Positions 35,389 to 44,147 are shown, counted from the first letter of the stretch. The stretch is DNA of 64,000 bases from Nitrospira sp. (GCA_024998565.1 JACOEM010000002.1:248001-312000); one strand, 5' to 3'. Notes: generated by a model not told the origin, from the letters alone. A program made the numbers and translations.

Positions 35389-35706
35389 CTAGTTGGACAG
35401 GCACTCCTTCATAAACTTTTTGCGCTCGTCGCCGGCCAGTTTCTTGGCCTTGGCATCCTTATTACAGGTCGTCATCTTATTCTGTTGTGAGGCACCGGCA
35501 GCGGCTTTCTCCGGTTTGGCAGAGAGACATTCCTTCATGAATGCCTTTCGCGCGTCACCCTTGCCTTCCCCGGTGAGTCCCTTGGCATTCGCATCGGCAT
35601 TGCAGGTTTTCATTTTGTTCTGCTGCGCGCCGGCGTAGCTGAGCTGCGGCGTGGCGAGCACGGCGGCCAACATGAGAACGGACAAGGTCATACAGAGTTG
35701 TTTCAT
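35389..35706 (-). CDS. psiF: PsiF repeat exported protein
   Basis: 105 residues: a cleavable signal peptide (residues 1 to about 26, MKQLCMTLSVLMLAAVLATP then LSYAGA) and two copies of the PsiF repeat. Each copy has QQNKM..CN.DA.AK.L.G then FMKECLS (about residues 28-62 and 74-105). PsiF in E. coli is induced by phosphate starvation; the molecular function is unknown. The two Cys of each repeat suggest disulfides in the periplasm. It has its own candidate promoter. Confidence 0.85.
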   Translation of the reverse strand: MKQLCMTLSVLMLAAVLATPQLSYAGAQQNKMKTCNADANAKGLTGEGKGDARKAFMKECLSAKPEKAAAGASQQNKMTTCNKDAKAKKLAGDERKKFMKECLSN

Positions 35707-35745
35707 CGCGGGCTCCTTTCGAGGTGAACGGGGATTGTGTGCGGA

Positions 35746-35774
35746 ACTATAACAAACGGCGTCCGGCCTGTCTC
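35746..35774 (-). promoter_or_regulatory. Candidate promoter for psiF
   Basis: On the minus strand TATAGT (35746-35751) is preceded by 17 bp and then GAGACA (35769-35774). The start would be near 35739, about 33 bases before the psiF ATG, and an AAAGGAG ribosome site lies between. Confidence 0.42.
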
Positions 35775-35787
35775 GCGGGGGAGTTCC

Positions 35788-36549
35788 TTAAGGGAGAGAG
35801 GGGATGCTCCCATCGGTATAGTCGACTCTGACGAGATAGAGCCCGTGAGCGGGGGCGGTTCTCCCGGCCGCGGCCCTCGCCCGCGCGGCAAGCACGGTGC
35901 GCATGGCGGCGGCGGTACGCTTGCCCTGTCCCACTTCCACCAGGGTCCCCACCATGGCGCGGACCATCTGTTTAAGGAACCGGTCGGCATAGAACGCGAA
36001 GATAATGAGATCTCCCTGGCGGCGCAGATCCGCCTGCTGCAGCCGGCAGTGCGGATTCTCGTTATCGGTCGGCGCGGTTTCGAATGAGGAGAAATCGTGC
36101 GAGCCGGTCAGGCAGGCGGCAGCCTCCGTCATGGCGGCGAAATCGAGCGGTTTATAGAGCATCCAGGCTCGTTCGCGCAGCAGGGGGGCTCGCTCTGACC
36201 GATTCATCAGATGATATTCGTAGAGCTTCCCGTTCGCTGAGTAGCGCGCATGAAAATGATCCGGCACGGCTTCGACCGAAAGGACGCTGATATCGGCGGG
36301 AAGGTGAGCGTTCAACGCGCGAAGCCACTCGCGCTGTGAGAGCCCGCGATCGGTCCTGAAGCTGGCGACCTGCCCGAAGGCATGAACCCCGGCATCGGTC
36401 CGGCCTGCGCCGATGAGGGGGAGCCTGGTTTGGGAGATGGCTGCGAGGGCATCTTCGACCGTCGCCTGGATGGTCGGCACGTTCAGCTGGCGCTGCCACC
36501 CGGCGTACTGGGTTCCGTCGTACTCAAGGACGAGTTTGAAGGTGGTCAT
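35788..36549 (-). CDS. truA: tRNA pseudouridine(38-40) synthase
   Basis: Makes pseudouridine at positions 38-40 of the tRNA anticodon arm. 253 residues. Opening strand LVLEYDGTQYAGWQRQ, catalytic loop GAGRTDAGVHAFGQVA (about residues 47-62, Asp near 52), LPADISVLSVEAVPDHFHAR and the C-terminal FLKQMVRAMVGTLVEVGQG (about 196-214) are diagnostic. It lies 47 bp downstream of the amidase gene on the same strand and could share its transcript. Confidence 0.93.
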   Translation of the reverse strand: MTTFKLVLEYDGTQYAGWQRQLNVPTIQATVEDALAAISQTRLPLIGAGRTDAGVHAFGQVASFRTDRGLSQREWLRALNAHLPADISVLSVEAVPDHFHARYSANGKLYEYHLMNRSERAPLLRERAWMLYKPLDFAAMTEAAACLTGSHDFSSFETAPTDNENPHCRLQQADLRRQGDLIIFAFYADRFLKQMVRAMVGTLVEVGQGKRTAAAMRTVLAARARAAAGRTAPAHGLYLVRVDYTDGSIPSLP

Positions 36550-36596
36550 AAGGTGGAATGCAAAGAAAGAACTCTAGCCCAACCGGCAGGCGTCTG

Positions 36597-37925
36597 TCAT
36601 CTGGGGGGATTGGTGTGGAGGTAGGTCTTGACCCCTTCGAAAATCGACTCCGCAATGTGCGCCAGGAAGGGCTGTGACCGCATCTGCTCTTCTTCGGCGG
36701 GATTCGACATGAAGGCGATTTCGGCGAGAATGCTGGGCATGGTGGTGAAGCGGAGCACGTAAAATGGCGCGGTCTTCACTCCGTGATCGATGGTGCTGTA
36801 CCGACCGTTGAGATTCGTGACCATCGCCTGCTTGGCCGTCCAGGCAAGTTCCTGGGAGTGTTCGATTTTCTTGGAGGTCAGGAGATCGGCGACGATGTAT
36901 TCCCAGCCCACCCCGGTATTGTTCAACGGCGTACCGTTTTCTCGCGCGGCCACTTCCAGAGCGCGCTGATCCTTCGCTTCGCCGAAATGGTAGATCTCCA
37001 GACCACGGACGCCCTTGTGCGGGTGCGAATTGACGTGGATCGAGATGAACAGATCCGCGTCTTTGCCGTTTGCAAATTTGGCCCGGTCCTCCAGCTCGAT
37101 TAAGGCGTCGCGTTCGCGGGTCATCAGGACACGAGTATTCGGCAGGGTGCTGAGCAAGGATTTCAGCAGCAGGCCGACCTTTAAGGTCACCTCTTTTTCC
37201 GTCGTCCCGTGCTGTCCGATTGTGCCGGGGTCTTTGCCTCCATGCCCGGGGTCAATGACGATCGTCTGGACCGGGCTGGCCGGCTTGGGCGCAACCGGGC
37301 GAGCCGGTTCCGTGACGGTGGGGCTTGGAATCGCCGGCGGAGTCGGCAAGGGGACGGCCGGGGCCTGTGGGGATGTCGTTGAGGTCTCGCCGATCTGCCG
37401 GATCTGATCTTTGGGACGCTGCGTAATGTCGATGACGAGGCGGTCCGGATTCTCGAGCGAGAACACCTTGTACCGGGAATTCTGGCTACGCGTCAGCGTG
37501 ATACTCACCACGCGCGGGCGGCTTTGCGCTATTTGAAACGATTGCGGAATCGTCCCGCCCGAGACGCGTTGACGTGAGGATTTTCCAAGGATCGCGTTGT
37601 TTACCTCAATGAGCACCCGGTCGGGGTTGCGCAAATGCGTTTCGGAGAACGACGTCTTGTGATTCAGGTCGAGCACGAGGCGTGTGCCATCGGCGGTGGA
37701 CCAGGTGCGCAAGTCGCGGACGATGATCGGATAACGTGATGCCCCGGCCCGCTCTTGCTTGACCAGGAGGAAACGGGGGGAGGGCTCTTCAGCGGCAACC
37801 TGGGGAACCGTCGGCCAGGAGGGCTCGGTTTGGATCTCACCACCCGATGAGGTCCCCGCACCGAACAGGACGCAGGCGAACGCGAGCGTCAAGAGGCGAC
37901 GGATCAAGGAGACGACATGGGACAC
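36597..37925 (-). CDS. amiC: N-acetylmuramoyl-L-alanine amidase, AMIN domain (AmiC type)
   Basis: Periplasmic zinc amidase that cuts the stem peptide from peptidoglycan, needed for daughter-cell separation. 442 residues: signal peptide (1 to about 28), AMIN targeting domain (about 60-170, with LDLNHKTSFSETHLRNPDRV and NPDRLVIDIT), a Pro-rich linker (about 195-225), then Amidase_3 (about 227-440). Zinc ligands are visible in VIDPGHGGKDPG, the Glu of TTEKEV, and SIHVNSH; the catalytic Glu is in SILAEIAFMSNP. Divergent from the yacP-like gene across a 93-bp spacer with an inverted repeat. Confidence 0.92.
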   Translation of the reverse strand: MSHVVSLIRRLLTLAFACVLFGAGTSSGGEIQTEPSWPTVPQVAAEEPSPRFLLVKQERAGASRYPIIVRDLRTWSTADGTRLVLDLNHKTSFSETHLRNPDRVLIEVNNAILGKSSRQRVSGGTIPQSFQIAQSRPRVVSITLTRSQNSRYKVFSLENPDRLVIDITQRPKDQIRQIGETSTTSPQAPAVPLPTPPAIPSPTVTEPARPVAPKPASPVQTIVIDPGHGGKDPGTIGQHGTTEKEVTLKVGLLLKSLLSTLPNTRVLMTRERDALIELEDRAKFANGKDADLFISIHVNSHPHKGVRGLEIYHFGEAKDQRALEVAARENGTPLNNTGVGWEYIVADLLTSKKIEHSQELAWTAKQAMVTNLNGRYSTIDHGVKTAPFYVLRFTTMPSILAEIAFMSNPAEEEQMRSQPFLAHIAESIFEGVKTYLHTNPPR

Positions 37926-37957
37926 GAACCGGAACTCCTCTCGATAGGATACCCTCT

Positions 37958-38000
37958 AGGCCTTTTCTCAGATGTTTATGGTAATGTCAACAAAAGGCCT
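37958..38000. promoter_or_regulatory. Inverted repeat in the divergent amiC/NYN-gene spacer
   Basis: AGGCCTTTT (37958-37966) and AAAAGGCCT (37992-38000) form perfect 9-bp arms 25 bp apart. A perfect minus-strand TTGACA (37985-37990) lies between the arms, and could be the -35 box of amiC, but no good -10 is found at the right distance. Operator or hairpin are both possible. Confidence 0.35.
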
Positions 38001-38018
38001 CAAACCATTTAATTGTAG

Positions 38019-38552
38019 ATGGCAACACATCTTCTTGTCGATGGGTATAACCTTGTGGGCAGCGCCGGAATGGCCCTCCCGGCCGGTTCCGGACGCCTTG
38101 AGGCGGTGCGCGAGACGCTCCTGAAGAACCTGGCCGGGTACCGCCAGAGAAAAGGCCATGCGATTACCGTGGTCTTCGACGGCTGGCAGGGCGGGCTGGG
38201 TGCGGAACATCGTGAATTTCAATCCGGCGTCGAAGTCGTCTATTCAAAACGAGGCGAACGCGCCGACCAGGTCATTCAGCGTCTTGCCCGACTGTACGGC
38301 AGGGACTGCGCGGTGGTGTCCTCGGATCATGAAGTGGTCAATTCGGCCAGGGCGGCCGGCGCGTTTGTCATCGGGGCGGCGGAGTTTCGCGCCAAGTTGC
38401 AGGAACGGACTTCACCGGGTCCACGGCTTGCGTTCAAAGAGTTGGATCACGGCGAGGCCGGGGTGGTGAAACGGTCGAAGGACAAGGGCGGCAATCCCCG
38501 CAAGCTGTCGAAGTCACAACGTAAACGAAACCATCAGCTTAGGGAATTCTGA
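38019..38552 (+). CDS. NYN/PIN-like RNase-fold protein (YacP family)
   Basis: 177 residues. Opens HLLVDGYNLVGSAG, the first metal-binding Asp strand of NYN domains; ITVVFDGWQGG and GRDCAVVSSDHEVVNSARAA supply the other acidic positions (about residues 45-55 and 95-114). The tail is basic (KGGNPRKLSKSQRKRNH), as in YacP/Rae1-like ribosome-associated ribonucleases. RNA cleavage is expected from the family but not shown. Its 3' end overlaps that of the convergent tatD gene by 14 bp. Confidence 0.82.
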   Translation: MATHLLVDGYNLVGSAGMALPAGSGRLEAVRETLLKNLAGYRQRKGHAITVVFDGWQGGLGAEHREFQSGVEVVYSKRGERADQVIQRLARLYGRDCAVVSSDHEVVNSARAAGAFVIGAAEFRAKLQERTSPGPRLAFKELDHGEAGVVKRSKDKGGNPRKLSKSQRKRNHQLREF

Positions 38553-39318
38553 ACAGGCGTCGGGCGTTCTCGCTGGTGCGGTGGCCTACGTCTTCAGCGG
38601 TCAGGGGTGCACTATCGGCGGTGATCGTCGCCAGCAGTTCGGCCACATGCTTCACAAAGGCCGGTTCGTTGCGTTTACCGCGGTGCGGGACCGGTGTGAG
38701 GTAGGGACAGTCCGTTTCAATGAGCAGCCGATCCGCCGGGACTGTCTTGGCAATCTCGCGCAACATGGTCGCATTCTGAAAAGTCAGGATGCCTGAGAAC
38801 GAGAGATAAAACCCCAGCTCGATCGCATCCTTCGCCAGCCAGGCATCTCCTGAAAAACAGTGAAACACCCCGCCGATTTCTGAGGCTCGCTCTTCCTTCA
38901 AGATACGGATGGTATCGTCCTGCGCCTCGCGCGTGTGGATGATGACTGGAAGCTTCAGCTCACGAGCCAGCTGAATCTGTTCGCGGAAGCGTCGGCGCTG
39001 TAGCTCAGGATCGGAGTGGTTGTAATGGTAATCGAGGCCGATCTCGCCGTACGCCACCACCTTCTTGTCGCGCGCCAGTTGCCGGAGCTCATCGTACCAG
39101 CCGTCCTCGATGTGTTTGACTTCGTGAGGATGGACGCCGATCGAGGCATAGACGAAGGGATACTGATTGGCGAGCGCGACCGCCGAGCGGCTCGTCGCAA
39201 GATCGCAGCCGATGGTGATCATCGACTCCACGCCCGCCTCACGCGCGCGGGCGATCATGGCCTCGCGGTCGGATTCGTAACGCGCATCGTCGAGATGGGT
39301 ATGGGTATCGATCAGCAT
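38539..39318 (-). CDS. tatD: TatD family metal-dependent hydrolase
   Basis: 259 residues of the TatD DNase/amidohydrolase fold. Metal ligands: IDTHTHLDD at the N-terminus, GEIGLDYHYN (about residues 92-101), PVIIHTREA (about 124-132), VFHCFSG (about 151-157) and ETDCPYLTP (about 202-210). TatD proteins act as 3'-5' exonucleases in DNA repair and as D-tyrosyl-tRNA deacylase relatives. Sits in a loose cluster with the amidase and DAHP synthase genes on the same strand. Confidence 0.92.
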   Translation of the reverse strand: MLIDTHTHLDDARYESDREAMIARAREAGVESMITIGCDLATSRSAVALANQYPFVYASIGVHPHEVKHIEDGWYDELRQLARDKKVVAYGEIGLDYHYNHSDPELQRRRFREQIQLARELKLPVIIHTREAQDDTIRILKEERASEIGGVFHCFSGDAWLAKDAIELGFYLSFSGILTFQNATMLREIAKTVPADRLLIETDCPYLTPVPHRGKRNEPAFVKHVAELLATITADSAPLTAEDVGHRTSENARRLFRIP

Positions 39319-39379
39319 GAGCGCATCCTAACATCGGGCTGTCGGAGTGGGAACTGAGGTGGCAGGACGGCGGTGCAGT

Positions 39380-40438
39380 CTAGACCGTCTTGGCCGCGAG
39401 CGACTCTGCCATGCCATAGAGCAACGCTTCGGTGTCGCTCCAAGCCAGGCAGGAATCGGTGATGGACATGCCGTAGGTCAGGGCCTTGTTAGGATCCCAG
39501 GTTTGCCGGCCACCCTGCAGGTGACTTTCCAGCATGAGGCCCATGATGGAACGGCGACCGTGTTGGAACTGTTTGAGGACTTCGCCGGCGACTTCCACCT
39601 GGCGCTGGTGGTTCTTGCCGGAATTGTCGTGTGAACAATCCACCATTACACCGCGGGCCAGGCCTTCGCTGGCTACGGCGGCTTCCGCACGGGCGATGTC
39701 TTCGACGCTGTAATTCGTGCGTCCGCCGCCGCCGCGCAGCACAATGTGATGATCGGGGTTGCCGGTGGTCTTGATGATCGAAGTGATGCCGTCGGCATTC
39801 ACGCCGACAAAATGGTGCGGGCTCCGGCTGGTGATCATGGCGTTGATGGCGACTTGCAGGCTGCCTTCCGTCCCGTTCTTGAATCCGACGGGCATGGAGA
39901 GACCGCTGGCCATTTCGCGATGGATCTGGCTCTCGGTCGTGCGTGCGCCGATGGCGGTCCAGCTCAACAGATCGGCGAGGTATTGCGGGGTGACCGGGTC
40001 GAGCAGTTCCGTCGCGCAGGGGAGGCCTTTGCCGTTGATGTTCAAGAGAATGGTCCGGGCCAGCTGGATACCTTGGGCAATGTCGCAGGTGCCGTCCAGA
40101 TGGGGATCATTGATCAGGCCCTTCCAGCCCACCGTGGTGCGGGGCTTCTCGAAATAGGTGCGCATCACGATCAGGAGTTTGTCGCGGACGGCGTTGGCGA
40201 CCGGCTTGAGGCGGTCGGCATATTCATAGGCGGCGTCGGGATCATGAATCGAGCAGGGGCCGACAATCACAATGAGCCGGTCCATGTCACGGCCGTGCAG
40301 GATGTTCCGGATCGCTTGTCGCGTCTGAAACACGAGCTCGGACACCTCGTCGCTGATAGGCAGCTGCGTTTTGACATCGCGGGGCGAGGGGAGCGGTTTA
40401 ATCTCTATGACATGCTGATTATCGATCGGCCTGTTCAT
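39380..40438 (-). CDS. aroG: 3-deoxy-7-phosphoheptulonate (DAHP) synthase, type I
   Basis: First step of aromatic amino acid synthesis, joining PEP and erythrose-4-phosphate. 352 residues from the ATG at 40438, preceded by AAAGGGAT; an open frame runs to 40582 but adds residues foreign to the family. Motifs: IVIVGPCSIHDPDAA, MRTYFEKPRTTVGWKGLIND, FVGVNADGITSIIKTTGNPD, VDCSHDNSGK and IMGLMLESHLQGGRQ. It is of the AroF/G/H feedback-regulated type; which amino acid inhibits it cannot be told with confidence. Confidence 0.92.
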   Translation of the reverse strand: MNRPIDNQHVIEIKPLPSPRDVKTQLPISDEVSELVFQTRQAIRNILHGRDMDRLIVIVGPCSIHDPDAAYEYADRLKPVANAVRDKLLIVMRTYFEKPRTTVGWKGLINDPHLDGTCDIAQGIQLARTILLNINGKGLPCATELLDPVTPQYLADLLSWTAIGARTTESQIHREMASGLSMPVGFKNGTEGSLQVAINAMITSRSPHHFVGVNADGITSIIKTTGNPDHHIVLRGGGGRTNYSVEDIARAEAAVASEGLARGVMVDCSHDNSGKNHQRQVEVAGEVLKQFQHGRRSIMGLMLESHLQGGRQTWDPNKALTYGMSITDSCLAWSDTEALLYGMAESLAAKTV

Positions 40439-40484
40439 GCTTATCCCTTTGAAAGGTCTGTCTAGTTCACGCGTCGATTCAAGA

Positions 40485-40513
40485 TTGCCAAACAAGATAT
40501 CGAATTCTATAGG
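40485..40513 (+). promoter_or_regulatory. Candidate promoter toward the TonB receptor genes
   Basis: TTGCCA (40485-40490), a 17-bp spacer and TATAGG (40508-40513) on the plus strand, in the 173-bp spacer between the divergent aroG and the small exported protein gene. The start would be near 40520, about 90 bases before the ATG at 40612. Confidence 0.4.
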
Positions 40514-40611
40514 ATAAAGTCCAGTATGGACGGTTGTAGGAGGATCGGCTTGCATTCGAGGGGGCCCTTTGTTACAACTCACGCCTCACGAATCTGTCGG
40601 CTCGGACGGTC

Positions 40612-40932
40612 ATGTTTCGTCATTTCGCCCAGAAAAAATCCAGCTCGGTCGTCGCGCTTCTCCTCGCCTGCATGCTGCTCGCGATGGCGCCGTTTGCCGC
40701 GGCGTTGGAGATTCATCACGAGCTGGCGGCAGCGGACCACGACGGCCATGAGCATTCCGATACTGACCTCTGCCAGTGGGTGCAATATCACACGGGCCAT
40801 TCGCTGGTGGGTGACGCACCGCCGCCCTGCTCGTTCCTGGCGGAAGCTCCGCCACCTCCCGTCTATCGATCGATCCTCAGTTCTCAGTCTCTCTCGACCA
40901 CCAGAACCTCGCGCGCGCCGCCTCTGACCTAA
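40612..40932 (+). CDS. Small His-rich exported protein
   Basis: 106 residues. A signal peptide covers residues 1 to about 31 (VVALLLACMLLAMAPFAAAL). The mature part has a His/Asp cluster, EIHHELAAADHDGHEHSDTD, then LCQWVQYHTGHSLVGD, similar in style to small DUF2946-like exported proteins found near metal-related TonB receptors. The C-terminal part is Pro/Ser/Thr-rich. A metal-binding role is inferred from the His cluster only. It precedes the TonB receptor by about 100 bp on the same strand. Confidence 0.55.
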   Translation: MFRHFAQKKSSSVVALLLACMLLAMAPFAAALEIHHELAAADHDGHEHSDTDLCQWVQYHTGHSLVGDAPPPCSFLAEAPPPPVYRSILSSQSLSTTRTSRAPPLT

Positions 40933-41036
40933 CCTCAACGCCATCGCTACGTTCATTTTGGCTTTCACCGCTTCGTCTCGGCCACGGCTTTGTGTCGGGC
41001 TCTGACCTGTGCGGGATTATTTGGGGGGAGGTTCGC

Positions 41037-43475
41037 ATGCTGTCGTCGGTTCGAGGTGTGTCTCAACTGTGTCTTGGGTTGTTGTTGATGGCTCTTGCGC
41101 CCGGTCTTTTGCCGGTGTTCGCGCAGGAGCCGGCGGTTGCCAAAGGGCGAATGATTACGGGGACGGTGCAAAACCAGGACCTTCGGCGGGTGCCCCAGGC
41201 CTCGGTGGAGGTGAAGGACCAGGAAGGGACGGTCGTGGGCGCGGCGGTCGCGAACGAGGCCGGAGAATTCTCCGTCGATCTGCCGTCCGAGGGAACCTAT
41301 TCGGTGAGCGCGGTTCAGGATACGTATCGCAGCGAATATGCCATTATTAAACTCGGAGCCGAGCCGGTCGCTCCGGTGACCTTGACCCTCTCGAAGACCA
41401 AGGAGATCGCGCTCGAAGTCGTGTCGCCCTTGGCGCCCATTCAATACAAAGCCTCCAGCGAAACCTATGCGCTCAGCCGTAAGGAGATCGAGGCCCTGCC
41501 GCGCGGAAACAACAATGAACTCCACGATGTGCTGCTCACAATTCCGAGCGCGGTCTACGGGTCGCTCAAGCAAGTGCACATTCGCCAGGACCATGCGAAT
41601 CTTCAATTGCGAATCGACGGGGTGCCGATTCCGGATACCGTCTCTTCGACCTTCTCCGATGTGATTAGCCCCAGAGCGTGGGAACGGGCGGACATCATCC
41701 TGGGCGGCATGGAAGCGCAATACGGGAACAAAGCGGCGGCGGTGCTGGACATCACGACGAAGAGCGGCACGAAGCCGTCCTTCGGGTCGGTGCAGATGAT
41801 GGGCGGGTCGAACAAGACCATCAATCCGTCCTTCGAATACGGCGGCACGATCGGCGAAAAGTTCCGGTTCTATATTTTGAACAGCCACACGGCCACCAAT
41901 CGGGGCATCGAGCCGCCGACGTTGGGCCGATCGGTCTATCACGGGCAGAGCGAGCGCAATCAAACCTTCATCCGCGGCGACTATCAGCACGACAATAGAA
42001 ACAACTTTACCTGGTTGTTCCTGAATTCGGTGGCCAAGTATCAGATCCCCACGGCGCCGGGCGGCGAGCTGGATCCGAGCGGGCAGATGTTGCCGCTGTT
42101 GCAAGGGAGTCGGCCGGGGTTCTCGCCCGTGGCCTCGCAGGCGATCGACGAGTTTCAGAAAGAGAACAACCAATACGGCCACATGGTCTGGCGGCATGAC
42201 GTGAACGCCAATAACTTCTTCAGCCTGTCGGGCTACATGCGGCATACGCGCGCCACGTTCAAGACCGATCCGCTGAACCTGTTAGCCTACACGGCCGATC
42301 CGGCCGAGCCGTTCTCGGCGTCCGATCAGGATCGCAACGCGTATTCCACCGGTGTGCGTTTCGACTATACCTACGTGCACAGCAAACAACACCTCATCAA
42401 AGCCGGGTTCCAACTCGACCGGACGCAGTCGGTGAACAAGACCAGGCTGTTTACGTTTGCCGACGACGGGGCCGGCAATCCGACCGGTGACCTGCTGAGT
42501 CTCAATGCCGACAACCGTCAGATCGGCTATCGCCAGGAGTTCTGGATTCAGGATCAGTGGAGCCCCAACGACCAGTGGACGTTCAATCTCGGGCTTCGCG
42601 GCGACATCGTGCAATATCAACGCAACGAGGGGCAGGTCAGCCCCCGCATCGGCGTAAGCTACAAGTACAATCCGTCGAATGTGTTCCACGTGTTTTACGG
42701 CCGCATGTTCACGCCGCCGAATCTGGAAGCCATTTCGTTCGCCAAGCTCAATACGCTCGGGACCAGAGCGCAACCGGAAGATGTGACCAACAACAGCGTA
42801 CGCGCCGAGCGGGCGCACTACTTCGAGGTCGGCAGTTACCATGCCTTGAACCGCTATGCCACGCTGCAATTTACGGGCTGGTACAAGCTCAGCAACTTCC
42901 TGTCCGATGCGGGGCAGTTCGGCACGACCCCGTTGCTGAATTATTTTGCATTTGAGCGCGGCTGGCAGCGGGGCATCGACGGGGCCTTGAAACTGCAACT
43001 GACCGAGAATCTTACGGCGCGCGGCAACGTAGCCTGGGGCCAGTGCAAAGGCTATGGGTTGCAGTCCGGTCATTTCCTCCTGGAGGCCAAGGAAATTGCG
43101 GACATCAATTCGCAGGGCGGGGTCTTCTGCGATCACATGCAGACCCTCACGAGTTCGGCGATCGTGAGTTACCGGCTGCTGGAGCGCACGACGTTCACGG
43201 GGCAGATGTTGTTTGCCTCAGGACTGCGCACGTCGGAGAACGAGGACGCCAAGACGAATTCCAGCCACAGCCCCTCTTACACGATCTACAATCTTTCGAT
43301 TGCCCATGTGTTTCCGTTGCCTTGGGAAGGGCAGAAATTCCTGCTCGGCTTCGATATCGTCAACCTGTTCGATCAACGGTATTACATTAATCAGGGAGAG
43401 GGGAGTATCGGGTTGGGAGTGTCGCACGCGGGGATGCCACGGTCGTTCTTTTTCCGCGGCCAATGGTTCTTCTAG
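41037..43475 (+). CDS. TonB-dependent outer-membrane receptor with regulatory-like N-domain
   Basis: 812 residues from the ATG at 41037, which follows GGGGGGAGG (41022-41030); the frame opens at 40992. Signal peptide (1 to about 29), then a carboxypeptidase-regulatory-like beta-sandwich (about 35-115; ITGTVQNQDLRRVPQASVEV), plug domain (about 140-250; LHDVLLTIPSAVYGSLKQVH, RIDGVPIP, GGMEAQYGNKAAAVLDITTK), and a beta-barrel ending in the aromatic terminus SFFFRGQWFF. It imports a ligand across the outer membrane; the ligand is unknown. The neighbouring His-rich protein and TonB-like protein suggest a common transport role. Confidence 0.85.
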   Translation: MLSSVRGVSQLCLGLLLMALAPGLLPVFAQEPAVAKGRMITGTVQNQDLRRVPQASVEVKDQEGTVVGAAVANEAGEFSVDLPSEGTYSVSAVQDTYRSEYAIIKLGAEPVAPVTLTLSKTKEIALEVVSPLAPIQYKASSETYALSRKEIEALPRGNNNELHDVLLTIPSAVYGSLKQVHIRQDHANLQLRIDGVPIPDTVSSTFSDVISPRAWERADIILGGMEAQYGNKAAAVLDITTKSGTKPSFGSVQMMGGSNKTINPSFEYGGTIGEKFRFYILNSHTATNRGIEPPTLGRSVYHGQSERNQTFIRGDYQHDNRNNFTWLFLNSVAKYQIPTAPGGELDPSGQMLPLLQGSRPGFSPVASQAIDEFQKENNQYGHMVWRHDVNANNFFSLSGYMRHTRATFKTDPLNLLAYTADPAEPFSASDQDRNAYSTGVRFDYTYVHSKQHLIKAGFQLDRTQSVNKTRLFTFADDGAGNPTGDLLSLNADNRQIGYRQEFWIQDQWSPNDQWTFNLGLRGDIVQYQRNEGQVSPRIGVSYKYNPSNVFHVFYGRMFTPPNLEAISFAKLNTLGTRAQPEDVTNNSVRAERAHYFEVGSYHALNRYATLQFTGWYKLSNFLSDAGQFGTTPLLNYFAFERGWQRGIDGALKLQLTENLTARGNVAWGQCKGYGLQSGHFLLEAKEIADINSQGGVFCDHMQTLTSSAIVSYRLLERTTFTGQMLFASGLRTSENEDAKTNSSHSPSYTIYNLSIAHVFPLPWEGQKFLLGFDIVNLFDQRYYINQGEGSIGLGVSHAGMPRSFFFRGQWFF

Positions 43476-43477
43476 GT

Positions 43478-43600
43478 CAGATGCCCAACAAGGTCGCCAG
43501 CGGCGTTCTCGGTCACTCGTCTCCCTGCGACGTACCGCAAGGGTACGCCTCAGTCGCCGAGCTCCCTGCGGCCTTGCTGGACAACCTTGTTGGGCATCTG
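43478..43600. repeat. Palindromic intergenic element with 17-bp terminal inverted repeats
   Basis: CAGATGCCCAACAAGGT (43478-43494) is perfectly inverted at 43584-43600 (ACCTTGTTGGGCATCTG). Between them lies a small hairpin, CGTACC-GCAAG-GGTACG (43531-43547), and two copies of CTCCCTGCG (43521-43529 and 43562-43570). The 123-bp element starts two bases after the TonB receptor stop. It resembles a REP/MITE-like repeat; no second copy is in this window. It could also fold in the mRNA and end transcription. Confidence 0.65.
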
Positions 43601-43679
43601 CTCCCGACTGTGAGAAAATGCAGCCTTTGCTGGATGGCCCGTTTGAGCATCATCACTTTGTAATAATTTGGACGAGGAT

Positions 43680-44147
43680 ATGACGAACATCATCGATACA
43701 ATAGTCCGCGTGACAGGACGCATGGTCGGGACCTGGACCTTGTGTCTGTGCCTATTGCCGGGTTCTGTGTACGCCGTGACGGGCGATGAGGCGACGCATG
43801 AGGCGGACCATGCGTTGGATGCGGACATCATCGAACTGCCGGAAGTGCATGTGCATGGGCTGCCGTTGAATAAGGATCAGCAGGTCGGGCCGGTGCCGAA
43901 GTCTACGCCCTGGCCCGCCATTCCTGCCTCATTGGACGGGAAACCCATCGACGATTGGATGAAGGCGCGACTGCTCGTCTCCAAGGAGGCGCAGGTGACG
44001 GTGGTGGTGTTGGAACCGGCGAAGCACCGTGAACTAACGATCGCCGGCATCATCGCACTCAACAAGTGGACCTTCGCCCCGCAACTCAAAGGCGACGATC
44101 CTGTCGATGGCGAACTGACCGTGCGGATTCACTTCCGGTCGCAGTAA
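43680..44147 (+). CDS. TonB C-terminal-like exported protein
   Basis: 155 residues from the ATG at 43680 (GACGAGG upstream; a TTG at 43668 could extend it by four). A hydrophobic signal/anchor (about residues 15-36, TWTLCLCLLPGSVYAV) precedes an acidic stretch and PEVHVHGLPL. The rest resembles the TonB C-terminal domain: VVVLEPAKHRELTIAGIIAL, NKWTFAPQLKGDDP, then GELTVRIHFRSQ at the end. It lacks the Pro-rich energy-transducing span of true TonB, so it may be a partial relative. It follows the receptor after the palindromic element. Confidence 0.55.
   Translation: MTNIIDTIVRVTGRMVGTWTLCLCLLPGSVYAVTGDEATHEADHALDADIIELPEVHVHGLPLNKDQQVGPVPKSTPWPAIPASLDGKPIDDWMKARLLVSKEAQVTVVVLEPAKHRELTIAGIIALNKWTFAPQLKGDDPVDGELTVRIHFRSQ

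Noticed and set aside
40439-40582. N-terminal extension of the DAHP synthase
   Set aside because: The extra 48 residues do not resemble the family, overlap the divergent promoter region, and the ATG at 40438 has a ribosome site and gives the normal length.
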